A DNA stretch of 43,014 nt from CAZWLD01 sp964634685 (lineage in GTDB: Bacteria; Bacillota_I; Bacilli_A; Acholeplasmatales; JAEDCM01): contig CAZWLD010000015.1 of assembly GCA_964634685.1 (NCBI GenBank), positions 1 through 43,014 of the forward strand, given 5' to 3'. How positions within the stretch are numbered: the first letter of the stretch is position 1; each line of letters starts with the position of its first letter. The position numbers were made by a program, and so were the translations under genes. Positions 23,868 to 31,479 of the stretch are shown here, in pieces. A model generated the notes under the pieces. That model searched no databases. It was not told the origin of the DNA and saw only the letters and a list, made by a program, of their open reading frames with translations.

Positions 23868-24368
23868 TTATAGAAATGCTTTTAAATTATGCATTTGTGT
23901 TTTGAAAGTTTGATCAATACTTTCTCCATTATGCTCTAAGCGGATTCCTCCTAAAGCACTACTATCGACAATATTGTTTATCTTTATTTTTCCTTTAATT
24001 TTATCCTGAAGGGAAGAAATCAATTCTTCCTTTTCTTTTTCCGTTAAAGGCTTTGATGTATAGGCATTTACAACGAAAATTCCTTTTCCATCACCAACAA
24101 GCAAATTAAAATCGCGATAAATATCTTCAATTATACTAAAGCGACCATTGTCAATTAACACCATGCAAAAGTTAAGAAATAATCCATCAAATTCATTTAA
24201 TGTATTTTCTATAACTTGTTTTTTCTTTTCTTTTTTAATAGCTGGTGAAACTAAAAACTTTAAAAAATCACTGTTTGTCGAAATGATTTCCATAAAATCA
24301 TCAAATTCACCTTTAATTTCATCGATTTTGCCAATTGTTAATTCATAAAGAGCAGTAGCGTATTCCAT
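23868..24368 (-). CDS. atpH: ATP synthase delta subunit
   Basis: 166-aa stator subunit linking F1 to the b subunits. The N-terminal MEYATALYELTIG and the C-terminal GKIKINNIVDSSALGGIRLEHNGESIDQTFKTQMHNLKAFL match the delta/OSCP family (LIGGxxLxxG-like turn and a C-terminal helix). ATG 24368 is preferred because AGGA lies 8 nt before it; the in-frame ATG at 24377 abuts that ribosome site. Confidence 0.93.
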   Translation of the reverse strand: MEYATALYELTIGKIDEIKGEFDDFMEIISTNSDFLKFLVSPAIKKEKKKQVIENTLNEFDGLFLNFCMVLIDNGRFSIIEDIYRDFNLLVGDGKGIFVVNAYTSKPLTEKEKEELISSLQDKIKGKIKINNIVDSSALGGIRLEHNGESIDQTFKTQMHNLKAFL

Positions 24369-24378
24369 GCTTACCATC

Positions 24379-24948
24379 CTATTCGCCTACTTCCTCGATA
24401 AATTCCTTGACAATATCTTGATGCTTTTGTCGATCAATTTCCTTCTTTACAATCTTTTCAGCGGCAGCGAAGGCTACATCAACAATCGCAGATTTAATCT
24501 CTTTCTTTGATTTTTCAATCTCTTGCTTGATTTCCTCATCGGCATTATTTAAGCGGCGACGGGCTTCCTCTTTTGCATCCTCAATAATTTTTTCCTTTTG
24601 TAAATTTCCTTCTTTAACCGCATCATTAATAAGCTTACGAGCTTCTTCCTTAGCTTTTTGATATTCTTGATCCTTTTCTAAAGAAATACGCAAAGCCTTT
24701 TCTCTTTCTTCCTTAGCTTCATTAAGATTATTTTTAATGGCCTCTTGGCGAGCTTCAATTAAACGCGTAACCTTTTTCCATAAAAAGAAATAAACAAATA
24801 AGAATAAAATAAGAGTTGCGGCAAGCTGCATTACAATCGTAATGATATTACTCATTGTATCAGACACCTCGGCTAATTCCGGTTGCTTTCCCAAAAAGCC
24901 TAAGCATTGATTAACAAATTCAGTAATCTCCTGTAGTACCTCTTCCAT
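24379..24948 (-). CDS. atpF: ATP synthase Fo b subunit
   Basis: 189 aa: an N-terminal extension of about 30 residues, one membrane helix (about 33-56) and a long charged helical dimerisation region (EARQEAIKNNLNEAKEEREKALR onwards). It forms the peripheral stalk. GGAGG lies 9 nt before ATG 24948. The extension before the membrane helix is longer than in Bacillus. Confidence 0.95.
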   Translation of the reverse strand: MEEVLQEITEFVNQCLGFLGKQPELAEVSDTMSNIITIVMQLAATLILFLFVYFFLWKKVTRLIEARQEAIKNNLNEAKEEREKALRISLEKDQEYQKAKEEARKLINDAVKEGNLQKEKIIEDAKEEARRRLNNADEEIKQEIEKSKKEIKSAIVDVAFAAAEKIVKKEIDRQKHQDIVKEFIEEVGE

Positions 24949-24967
24949 GGGCTAACGCCTCCTATTT

Positions 24968-25252
24968 CTAATTAAAATTCTTTCCGATTAACATAAAGGC
25001 AATAATTAACGAATAAATACCTGTTGTTTCTGCAACGGCTTGACCAACAATCATCGTAATCATAATTTTACCTTGAGCCTCTGGTTGTCTACCAACAGCG
25101 GCAGCAGCATGACCGGCAGCTAAGCCTTGACCAATACCTTGACCCATACCAGCGATCATAGCAATACCTGCACCAAGACAAGCTAAACCTTGGGCAAAAA
25201 ATTTTCCTTCTCCTGCAGCGAATTCTGCTAACATAGCAACTAATTGAAACAT
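24968..25252 (-). CDS. atpE: ATP synthase Fo c subunit with Na+-type ion site
   Basis: 94-aa two-helix rotor-ring subunit. Helix 1 carries GMGQGIGQG, the loop is GRQPEAQGK, and helix 2 carries QAVAETTGIYSL. Against the Na+-binding c subunit of Ilyobacter tartaricus (Q32, E65, S66, T67, Y70) the equivalents here are Q42, E75, T76, T77 and Y80. The full sodium ligand set is therefore present, and the enzyme is predicted to be Na+-coupled (inference from residues). An extra 10 N-terminal residues precede helix 1. Confidence 0.95.
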   Translation of the reverse strand: MFQLVAMLAEFAAGEGKFFAQGLACLGAGIAMIAGMGQGIGQGLAAGHAAAAVGRQPEAQGKIMITMIVGQAVAETTGIYSLIIAFMLIGKNFN

Positions 25253-25253
25253 A

Positions 25254-25961
25254 TTAATTTTCCTCCTTATAATTTAGTTCCTCTTCGTCCATCTTTTGGC
25301 TAACGAAGACAATAGTTAACAACACAAATACCACAACCTGAATGACGCCAAAGAAGACATCAAAAATAGCGTGGAAGACCGGCATTATCATAGGAACGAT
25401 AATCTGCATTGCAATTCCGTCACGATAAGCCAAGCCATAAATTAATTTACTAAAAACCGCACCACTTAAAATATTACCAAATAGACGTAATGATAAAGCA
25501 AGCGGAAAAGTAAATTCACTTAATAGGTTAATCGGAAATAAAAAGAATATTGGGCTAAAAAAGCTCTTAATATATTTTTTTATTCCTAACGACTTGATAC
25601 CAGTATATTGAATCATTACAAAGGTTATCAATGATAACGCAATTGTAATATTCCAACTTGTAGTTGGTGGTGTCAAGCCAAACAAACCAGATAAATTGGC
25701 AAATAATAAATAAAGGGCAAGGGTTAGAATATATGGGGCATAATGACGCCAATTTTTACCCATATTCTCCTTAACATAATTATTAATCAATCCTACAAGC
25801 ATTTCAAAAAGAGTCAAGATTTTGTTAGACTTATCATCTATTTTCGTATGATCTGCCATAATTCCAATAATAACCGAAATTATACAGAGAACTCCTACAA
25901 CAATCAAGCTTGAAATCATTTGAGGTTGAAATATTGCCGCATTTATTTGCGGATAAATCAT
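25254..25961 (-). CDS. atpB: ATP synthase Fo a subunit
   Basis: 235-aa integral membrane stator with about five to six helices. The essential Arg is in FPLALSLRLFGNILSG. With the c ring it forms the ion channel. It overlaps the atpI stop (ATGA), and GAGGGGTG lies before ATG 25961. Its N-terminal part is short, as in other Firmicutes. Confidence 0.95.
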   Translation of the reverse strand: MIYPQINAAIFQPQMISSLIVVGVLCIISVIIGIMADHTKIDDKSNKILTLFEMLVGLINNYVKENMGKNWRHYAPYILTLALYLLFANLSGLFGLTPPTTSWNITIALSLITFVMIQYTGIKSLGIKKYIKSFFSPIFFLFPINLLSEFTFPLALSLRLFGNILSGAVFSKLIYGLAYRDGIAMQIIVPMIMPVFHAIFDVFFGVIQVVVFVLLTIVFVSQKMDEEELNYKEEN

Positions 25962-26422
25962 ATTTTTTCACCCCTCTTAATCAAGGTATAAACAATAAGA
26001 ACGATTTTTAAAGAAAAGAATCCAATTACCGTTGGCCAAACGCCCTCTAGTCCATCCTTATAAAAGATTGCGCCTAATACAACAGCATACATTGCATAAC
26101 GTATTAAATAATTGAGAAACATTCCTTTTTTTAAAGCCTCTGGTCTTCTACTATTAACAAAATTAACTAAGATTGTAAAATTAAATAGTGAGGTTGCACT
26201 ACCTAAAATGAAGTTAAAAGGCCACAGCATAAAATTTCTAGTTATTGCGAACATTATAAGTGCTACAACAATGGTATATAACCAAACAAAGGGCACACAG
26301 TGGGCAACTATTTTTACCTGCTCAACCGGACTAGGCTTCGGAATCTCGACCCGCGGTGTTTTCTTCTCCTCGGGATTCACTTCCATCACCTGAGGCTCCA
26401 TCGTTTCCTTTGGCTCGTTCAT
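25958..26422 (-). CDS. atpI: ATP synthase subunit I (AtpI)
   Basis: 154 aa: a charged, proline-rich N-terminal tail (about 1-38) and four membrane helices. AtpI assists c-ring assembly. ATG 26422 is supported by GGGAGGG with an 8-nt spacer. The first 92 nt also encode, in another frame, the C-terminal tail of the preceding AtpZ, so the two genes overlap out of phase. Codons in this tail are unusually G+C-rich (CCG CGG GTC) compared with the rest of the gene. Confidence 0.87.
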   Translation of the reverse strand: MNEPKETMEPQVMEVNPEEKKTPRVEIPKPSPVEQVKIVAHCVPFVWLYTIVVALIMFAITRNFMLWPFNFILGSATSLFNFTILVNFVNSRRPEALKKGMFLNYLIRYAMYAVVLGAIFYKDGLEGVWPTVIGFFSLKIVLIVYTLIKRGEKI

Positions 26423-26612
26423 CTTTGCTACCCTCCCTTATGATGTAGATTATAAAGAAGGTTATTCCTAATAATCCACCTATTGTTCCTAAAATTCCAC
26501 TTAGAATGCCATCAGGATCAATTTTATTCCCAATAAACATTCCAAGAAAAACTAATACAAGCATCTCAATTACAAATTGAGTTATTAAAGCATAATATCT
26601 TGCAAATTTCAT
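26331..26612 (-). CDS. atpZ: AtpZ-like small membrane protein of the ATP synthase operon
   Basis: 93 aa from ATG 26612, which overlaps the upp stop as ATGA. Two membrane helices (KFARYYALITQFVIEMLVLVFLG and GILGTIGGLLGITFFIIYII) match the AtpZ/AtpI family. The C-terminal tail of about 32 residues (KDERAKGNDGASGDGSESRG and onwards) is hydrophilic and probably disordered. It is encoded by DNA that also encodes the N-terminus of AtpI. An upstream in-frame extension (MWRPFIRNK) lies inside upp and is not used. Confidence 0.83.
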   Translation of the reverse strand: MKFARYYALITQFVIEMLVLVFLGMFIGNKIDPDGILSGILGTIGGLLGITFFIIYIIREGSKDERAKGNDGASGDGSESRGEENTAGRDSEA

Positions 26613-27235
26613 TTTGTTCCGAATAAACGGTCTCCACAATCGCCAAGTCCTGGAACGATATATCCATTTTCATTTAAGCATTTATCACATGCTGCTAAGA
26701 AAATATCAACATCAGGATGGGCCTCTTGAAGAGCCTTCACACCTTCTGGACAACCAACAAGTCCAACGAAGCGAATATCTTGCCCACCACGCTTTTTAAT
26801 CATATCAATTGCGGCAATGGCACTTCCACCCGTCGCAAGCATTGGGTCAACTAATAAAATTGTTGATTCCGCAAGGCAAGGTGGAAACTTAGCATAATAT
26901 TCTTGAGGCTTTAGGGTTTCTTCATCGCGGTATAATCCGATATGACCAACCTTAGCTGTTGGAATAATATTGTGGATACCCTCAACCATTCCTAAGCCTG
27001 CTCGTAAAATAGGAACAATAATTACTTGTTTATCTAATACTCGACTCGTCATTTTACAAATAGGTGTTTCAATTTCAACATCCTTTGTTTTTAATTCTCT
27101 TGTGATTTCATAAGCCATTAATCCGCCAATTTCACTTACAGTTTCGCGGAAATCCTTTGTTCCGCAATCCTTTGAACGAATTTGGGTTAGCTTGTGATCA
27201 ATTAATGGGTGATTTACAATTGTTACTTTACTCAT
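26609..27235 (-). CDS. upp: Uracil phosphoribosyltransferase
   Basis: 208-aa pyrimidine-salvage enzyme: uracil + PRPP to UMP. The PRPP loop is VDPMLATGGSA, and the C-terminal uracil-binding segment is GYIVPGLGDCGDRLFGTK. ATG 27235 has AAGGAG about 9 nt upstream; longer in-frame extensions lie within rpiB and are rejected. Its start overlaps the rpiB stop by 8 nt and its stop overlaps atpZ. The rpiB-upp-atp order is as in Bacillus. Confidence 0.97.
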   Translation of the reverse strand: MSKVTIVNHPLIDHKLTQIRSKDCGTKDFRETVSEIGGLMAYEITRELKTKDVEIETPICKMTSRVLDKQVIIVPILRAGLGMVEGIHNIIPTAKVGHIGLYRDEETLKPQEYYAKFPPCLAESTILLVDPMLATGGSAIAAIDMIKKRGGQDIRFVGLVGCPEGVKALQEAHPDVDIFLAACDKCLNENGYIVPGLGDCGDRLFGTK

Positions 27236-27680
27236 TTTCATGCTCTCCTTCATATTTTCTAATTTTATTGACACGATTTAAATGTCTTCCTCCAGTAAAT
27301 TCGGTATTAATCCAAATATTAACAATTTCTTTGGCTAATTCCGTAGATACGACCTTAGCTCCTAAGGCTAATACATTAGAATCATTGTGTTCCCGTGTTA
27401 AACGAGCACATTCACAATTTGTGACCAATGCACATCTAATGCCGGCGACCTTATTCGCAACAATGCTCATACCAATTCCGGTACTACAAATAACAATTCC
27501 TCGATCGTATTCTTTATTTTTTACGCCAATGGCCACCGGAAATCCAAAATCTGGATAATCACAGCTATCTAAAGAATAACAACCAAAATCTTTTACCTCA
27601 TGACCTTGTGATTTTAAAAAATCAATAATATCATTTTTTAAATTAAATCCACCATGGTCTGAACCAATTGCAATTCTCAT
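27228..27680 (-). CDS. rpiB: Ribose-5-phosphate isomerase B
   Basis: 150-aa RpiB/LacAB-type isomerase interconverting ribose-5-P and ribulose-5-P. Conserved are MRIAIGSDHGGFNLK, the phosphate-binding and catalytic CSTGIGMSIVANK (catalytic Cys) and the CARLTREHNDSNVLALG segment with its His. ATG 27680 has GGAGG 8 nt upstream. It is the first gene of the long rpiB-upp-atp transcript. Confidence 0.96.
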   Translation of the reverse strand: MRIAIGSDHGGFNLKNDIIDFLKSQGHEVKDFGCYSLDSCDYPDFGFPVAIGVKNKEYDRGIVICSTGIGMSIVANKVAGIRCALVTNCECARLTREHNDSNVLALGAKVVSTELAKEIVNIWINTEFTGGRHLNRVNKIRKYEGEHENE

Positions 27681-27705
27681 CAAGGATACCTCCATTTTGC
27701 TTAAT

Positions 27706-27714
27706 ATTATACCA
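27706..27714 (-). promoter_or_regulatory. Extended -10 promoter of the rpiB-upp-atp operon
   Basis: The minus strand reads TGGTATAAT, an extended -10, about 26 nt before the rpiB start. No strong -35. An AAACGTTT palindrome lies further upstream (about 27740-27750). Confidence 0.6.
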
Positions 27715-27779
27715 TAATATTCTAAATTTTTTTACATAAAACGTTTACCTAAATAACATTTGTCGCTATAAAAAAAGAA

Positions 27780-27795
27780 GGCCTCTTCTTAGGCC
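27780..27795 (-). terminator. Terminator of the prmC-spoIIR-GNAT genes
   Basis: GGCCT / AGGCC stem with a 6-nt loop and a T-rich tract on the minus strand. It separates this transcript from rpiB. Confidence 0.75.
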
Positions 27796-27845
27796 CCGAA
27801 AACAGAGAGGATACAATTAAATAATATAATAAAATTATGGTTAAA

Positions 27846-28289
27846 TTATGGAAATTTTAACCTTTTAGCCATAATTGTCGCGTTTTTGTATTTCGAATCA
27901 CTTAGCCTTTCTTCCTCGATAAATAGCTTTTCCTTATCCATTTTAACAAATAATAAATTGTCAAATAAATCCATTACATCCTGATCCATAACAATCGAAA
28001 ATAGATATTTTATCTCATCTTTACATGCTTTTTTCTCAAGATGTAAAAACAAGCTTTCAATAATATCATCATCGACATATTTTTTAAAAATAAAATATCT
28101 AATCAAACCATAAAAACCAAATTTTTCATAAGAGATAGCGCCCACAACCTCATCTAAATCCATAATTACACTAGCATTTTTAACAATTTCCTCTTCAATA
28201 TTTAAGGTTTTAACTTCACCTAAGAAAGCTAAGACCTTTTCGTATATCTCATCATTTACATCAACAATTTCGATATTATTCCCCTCCAA
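27846..28289 (-). CDS. GNAT-like protein, function unknown
   Basis: 147 aa. The pattern VVGAISYEKFGFYGLIRYFIFKK, a following helix (IIESLFLHLEKKA) and LFDNLLFVKMD...KNATIMAKRL resembles a divergent GNAT acetyltransferase fold. The acetyl-CoA loop (Q/RxxGxG/A) is not recognisable, so activity is doubtful. The start is TTG 28289, preceded by GGAG at 4 nt and overlapping the spoIIR 3' end by 14 nt; no in-frame ATG exists near the N-terminus. Its position after spoIIR in the same transcript suggests it may be co-expressed in sporulation. Confidence 0.6.
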   Translation of the reverse strand: MEGNNIEIVDVNDEIYEKVLAFLGEVKTLNIEEEIVKNASVIMDLDEVVGAISYEKFGFYGLIRYFIFKKYVDDDIIESLFLHLEKKACKDEIKYLFSIVMDQDVMDLFDNLLFVKMDKEKLFIEEERLSDSKYKNATIMAKRLKFP

Positions 28290-28746
28290 ACATCTCCAAA
28301 ATATAGGAACGATAGGTTATAGTTTCCTCAGAGTTCATACCTAATAAATTAGGATAAATACTTCCCCACCAATTATCGCCCTCAGCTTTTCCAATTAAGA
28401 CTAACAATGTCTTACATCTAGTCTCCTCTATAACATTACCATTATATGCTTTAACGGGAAAATTATAATAATCATAGATTATTTCGCAATCATATTTTTC
28501 CAAACATACCTTTATATTATCAAGATTTGCTTGAATAACGGAATCTCGTTCCTTGTAGCTCATTTCATCATCGATAATAAGGGATAAAATCCCACATAAA
28601 TCATTCACAACATCTTGCTTAATTTCATATTGTTCCTCGGAATTATCTTGAGGAATCACTCTAACCCTTATTTCCTTATTCTCATTTTTAAAGGCGATAA
28701 AGAAAATAATAATTAGAATTGACACAATAATAATTATTTTTTTCAT
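28276..28746 (-). CDS. spoIIR: SpoIIR, forespore signal for SigE activation
   Basis: 156 aa with an N-terminal membrane or signal segment (about 4-22), followed by IRVRVIPQDNSEEQYEIKQDV, which corresponds to the SpoIIR start (xRFHVIANSDSxEDQxLK). The C-terminal GKAEGDNWWGSIYPNLLGM corresponds to the GxGxNWWCVxFPPLC hallmark, with the Cys residues lost. SpoIIR is made in the forespore and triggers SpoIIGA processing of pro-SigE. ATG 28746 has GAGGTG at 8 nt. It lies after prmC-sua5 as in Bacillus, with a SigF-like promoter inside the gap. Confidence 0.85.
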   Translation of the reverse strand: MKKIIIIVSILIIIFFIAFKNENKEIRVRVIPQDNSEEQYEIKQDVVNDLCGILSLIIDDEMSYKERDSVIQANLDNIKVCLEKYDCEIIYDYYNFPVKAYNGNVIEETRCKTLLVLIGKAEGDNWWGSIYPNLLGMNSEETITYRSYILEMFGGE

Positions 28747-28765
28747 AAAAAAGCACCTCATTAAA

Positions 28766-28794
28766 AAGTATTAACAAGATGCCTTAAAATATAC
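28766..28794 (-). promoter_or_regulatory. SigF-like promoter of spoIIR
   Basis: The minus strand reads GTATA (28790-28794), a 14-bp spacer, then GTTAATACTT (28766-28775). It is almost identical in sequence and spacing to the element before spoIIQ. It starts 2 bp after the prmC-sua5 stop. Confidence 0.6.
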
Positions 28795-28796
28795 AA

Positions 28797-30176
28797 TTAT
28801 TGTAAAACTTTTTTTATATCCTCAAGGCTAATAGCACCTTCACGAAGAATTTGTAAGCCATTTGTCATATCAAGTACCGTCGAGGATTGCATACTAAGCT
28901 TAGCATCAGAATCGATATAAATATGATCAACCAAGCTACTAAATTTATCCCTTATTTCACAAGGATCATTAATCGGCTCACTACCTGATAGATTGACACT
29001 TGTTGTGGACATTGGACCATTATCGCTGATGATTTTCAAAGCCATCTCATTATTCGGAATTCTTACTCCAACTGTATCATATTCTCTTCCCTTAAGAATA
29101 ATTGTAAGTGGCCCCGGTAAGAAAGCGTTGATAATCCTTCTAGCGTCATCATTAACAATGCATAATTCTTCTATTTGTTCTAGATTAGCGCATAACACAG
29201 CGATTTTTTTAAATGGATCTCTTTGCTTAATATCAATGATTTTTTTCTTTGCTTCAAGGTCATTAAACTTACAACCAATACCATAAACCGTATCTGTCGG
29301 GAAGATAATAACCTCCCTATCCTTTATCTCTGTCGAATCATTAAAAATAAAGGTCATACGATCACGCCCTGCCATATCATTGATATTTTTGATACGGGCC
29401 AAAGGAAAATATTCTTTAATAAGCTTTCTTAAAGCATCACCAGTATTATAAGCATGCTCAAAAGCAATAATGCTTTTAGGCTTCAAGATTCTTTTAGCAT
29501 TACTCAAAATTATTCGATAAAATTTTAAACCATCAATACCACCAAATAAAGCAACATGCGGCTCATTATCCTTGACTAAAGGCTCAACATATTCTTCACT
29601 CGGAATATACGGCGGATTAGAAACTAAAATATCAAATTTCTTCCCATAAACTGGCTCAAGCATATCGCCTTGCAAGAAATCGACATCAACATCTAAATTA
29701 ACAGCATTTTTTCTCGCCATAGCTAATGCTTCTTCGGAAATATCCGTTGCCATCACGTGCATTCGTGGCTCCTCCTTCGCTAAAGTAATAGCTATCGCTC
29801 CACTACCCGTTCCAATATCGACAACATCAACCTCTTTATCAAAAAAATCGTCATATTCGTAGAGTAAATTTTCAACTAATTCCTCAGTTTCAAATCTTGG
29901 AATCAAAACATCTTTGTTAACCATAAAATCATATCCGTAGAAGGTTTCAAATCCAGTTATATGCTGAACAGGTATTAATTCGTTTATATATTTTTTACAA
30001 GCCTCAAGAAACTCTTTTTCGAGTTCACGAGGACATTCTTGATCTTGAATAGCATATAGCTGATAGCTTTCCATTTTTGAAAAATGCAAAATTAATCGAA
30101 TAATGGCACTTTCCTCTAGTCCTTTATCTAAAGCCATCTTTGTTTGTTCTTCTATTAGCTTTCGAATTGTTGGCAT
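28797..30176 (-). CDS. prmC: PrmC-Sua5 fusion: release-factor methyltransferase plus threonylcarbamoyl-AMP synthase
   Basis: 459 aa, two enzymes in one chain. Residues 1 to about 280 are PrmC (HemK): an N-terminal helical domain, SAM motif DIGTGSGAI (120-128) and catalytic NPPY (187-190). It methylates the Gln of the GGQ motif in release factors. Residues about 287-459 are a Sua5/YrdC/TsaC domain: IIFPTDTVYGIG, the KQRDPFKK nucleotide region (317-324) and SVNLSGSEP. This domain makes the first intermediate of tRNA t6A37. The Sua5 C-terminal SUA5 domain is absent, as in TsaC. In Bacillus these are neighbouring separate genes. prfA, which encodes the substrate of the PrmC half, is encoded upstream. 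Confidence 0.93.
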   Translation of the reverse strand: MPTIRKLIEEQTKMALDKGLEESAIIRLILHFSKMESYQLYAIQDQECPRELEKEFLEACKKYINELIPVQHITGFETFYGYDFMVNKDVLIPRFETEELVENLLYEYDDFFDKEVDVVDIGTGSGAIAITLAKEEPRMHVMATDISEEALAMARKNAVNLDVDVDFLQGDMLEPVYGKKFDILVSNPPYIPSEEYVEPLVKDNEPHVALFGGIDGLKFYRIILSNAKRILKPKSIIAFEHAYNTGDALRKLIKEYFPLARIKNINDMAGRDRMTFIFNDSTEIKDREVIIFPTDTVYGIGCKFNDLEAKKKIIDIKQRDPFKKIAVLCANLEQIEELCIVNDDARRIINAFLPGPLTIILKGREYDTVGVRIPNNEMALKIISDNGPMSTTSVNLSGSEPINDPCEIRDKFSSLVDHIYIDSDAKLSMQSSTVLDMTNGLQILREGAISLEDIKKVLQ

Positions 30177-30211
30177 TTTTTATCATTCCTTTGTTTTTTT
30201 TATCCTAAACC

Positions 30212-30220
30212 ATTATATCA
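30212..30220 (-). promoter_or_regulatory. Extended -10 promoter of the prmC-sua5 gene
   Basis: The minus strand reads TGATATAAT, about 36 nt before ATG 30176, without a clear -35. Confidence 0.5.
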
Positions 30221-30264
30221 TATCACAATTAATAAAGATATAGCGTAAACATATTCATAAAATC

Positions 30265-30289
30265 AATTTTATATAATTGATATAAAATT
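30265..30289. repeat. Perfect 10-bp inverted repeat upstream of prmC-sua5
   Basis: AATTTTATAT and ATATAAAATT separated by 5 bp, in the 207-bp gap between the glycosyltransferase terminator and prmC. It lies about 45 bp upstream of the -10. It may be an operator, or only a chance feature of A+T-rich DNA. Confidence 0.4.
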
Positions 30290-30351
30290 ATTAATCGCAT
30301 AAACAAGCATTTTTCGCATAAAAAATATGTATATAAAAAAATGTAAAAAAA

Positions 30352-30372
30352 GGGGGAGCTTTTAAAGCCCCC
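30352..30372 (-). terminator. Terminator after the glycosyltransferase gene
   Basis: GGGGG / CCCCC-based hairpin extended by AGCTTTT-AAAGC pairing, with a T7 tract on the minus strand. Confidence 0.9.
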
Positions 30373-30383
30373 ACAAAATAATC

Positions 30384-31391
30384 TTATTTTTTTCCTTGAA
30401 AAACTTTCTCATAAATACTTTTTAGTTGCTCGCCAACCTTTTCGATTGAACGTTCTTTAACTGTTTCATATCCGCGATTAACGACATCTGATAAATCATT
30501 ATTCAAAACGTAGTTAATCTTTTCCACAAATCCATCAATCGAATTAGCCATTAAACAATTTTGTCCATCCACAAGCCAAGGATCATAAACGCCTATGTTT
30601 CTTACGACCAATGGTATTCTTGACGCTAATCCCTCTAAAACAACAATTCCTTCTGTTTCCTCTTTACTTGGGAAAAAGAGACAATTTGCGCCGAGAAATG
30701 CTCCTTTAATGACATCGCTATCTATATAGCCCGGCATAATAACATTATTAGGACGATTCTTAATCGCTTTAATAACCCTTGTTTGCGTTAAAATATAGCT
30801 CAAATGACCAAACCAAATAAAGGTCACATCAGGCATTTTTCTGGCAACATCAAAAAAATCAAAAATACCTTTGCGGTCAAAGAATAATCCAACGCCTATT
30901 ACAACCTTTTGATCAGTTATATTGAAATATTCCTTAAAAGCCATTATTTTATCCTCTGAATAGCTATATTCATTTAAATCAATTCCGTTTGAAACAGCAT
31001 AAACCGGGCAATTTACCCCCTTGTATCCTTCAATTAGCTTTTTTGAATAAGGGGTTGGTGTAATAATAATATCCGCATTTTTGTACATTTTCAAAACCAT
31101 TCGATTAAAAATAGGTCTAACTAAGCGCCAACAACGAAATGAATTCGCAAAATCCTCTTTTGTCGAATGACCATGAACTATAATTATTTTTTCATTTTTT
31201 CGAGCCTTTTTTAAAACATGGTATGATTCGCTAAAAACAGTATTAATATGGATAATATCATACTCATCTTTATAATCTAAGGTATAGTCGACATTAGCTA
31301 AGCTAAGAGCTTTTTTTTGATGCTTTAAAGCTCGTCCAATTCCACTTTGCCTTAATGCCTTCTCCTTTTCAAAAAAAAGACATACTTTCAT
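30384..31391 (-). CDS. GT4 glycosyltransferase, LafB/CpoA-like glycolipid synthase
   Basis: 335 aa, GT-B fold, no membrane segment. The N-terminus MKVCLFFEKEKALRQSGIGR, then HINTVFSES, HGHSTKEDFANSF and TPYSKKLIEGY, and the donor-site KEETEGIVVLEGLASR are characteristic of LafB (Listeria) / CpoA (Streptococcus). Those enzymes add a second sugar to glucosyl-diacylglycerol to make the membrane glycolipid anchor of lipoteichoic acid. Streptococci and Listeria place a partner monoglycosyltransferase (LafA) next to it; none is seen here. ATG 31391 has GGTG at 7 nt; the longer upstream frame overlaps the prfA terminator and is rejected. Confidence 0.85.
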   Translation of the reverse strand: MKVCLFFEKEKALRQSGIGRALKHQKKALSLANVDYTLDYKDEYDIIHINTVFSESYHVLKKARKNEKIIIVHGHSTKEDFANSFRCWRLVRPIFNRMVLKMYKNADIIITPTPYSKKLIEGYKGVNCPVYAVSNGIDLNEYSYSEDKIMAFKEYFNITDQKVVIGVGLFFDRKGIFDFFDVARKMPDVTFIWFGHLSYILTQTRVIKAIKNRPNNVIMPGYIDSDVIKGAFLGANCLFFPSKEETEGIVVLEGLASRIPLVVRNIGVYDPWLVDGQNCLMANSIDGFVEKINYVLNNDLSDVVNRGYETVKERSIEKVGEQLKSIYEKVFQGKK

Positions 31392-31457
31392 CCTAATCAC
31401 CGTAAATATTATAACATAGTTTTTAATAATAAAAAACATTTTATCTAAAATAAAAAA

Positions 31458-31479
31458 AATAGTCGAATTATCGACTATT
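31458..31479 (-). terminator. Terminator of the gdpP-dnaB-prfA operon
   Basis: AATAGTCGA / TCGACTATT stem with a 4-nt loop and a T8 tract on the minus strand, directly at the prfA stop codon. Confidence 0.9.
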
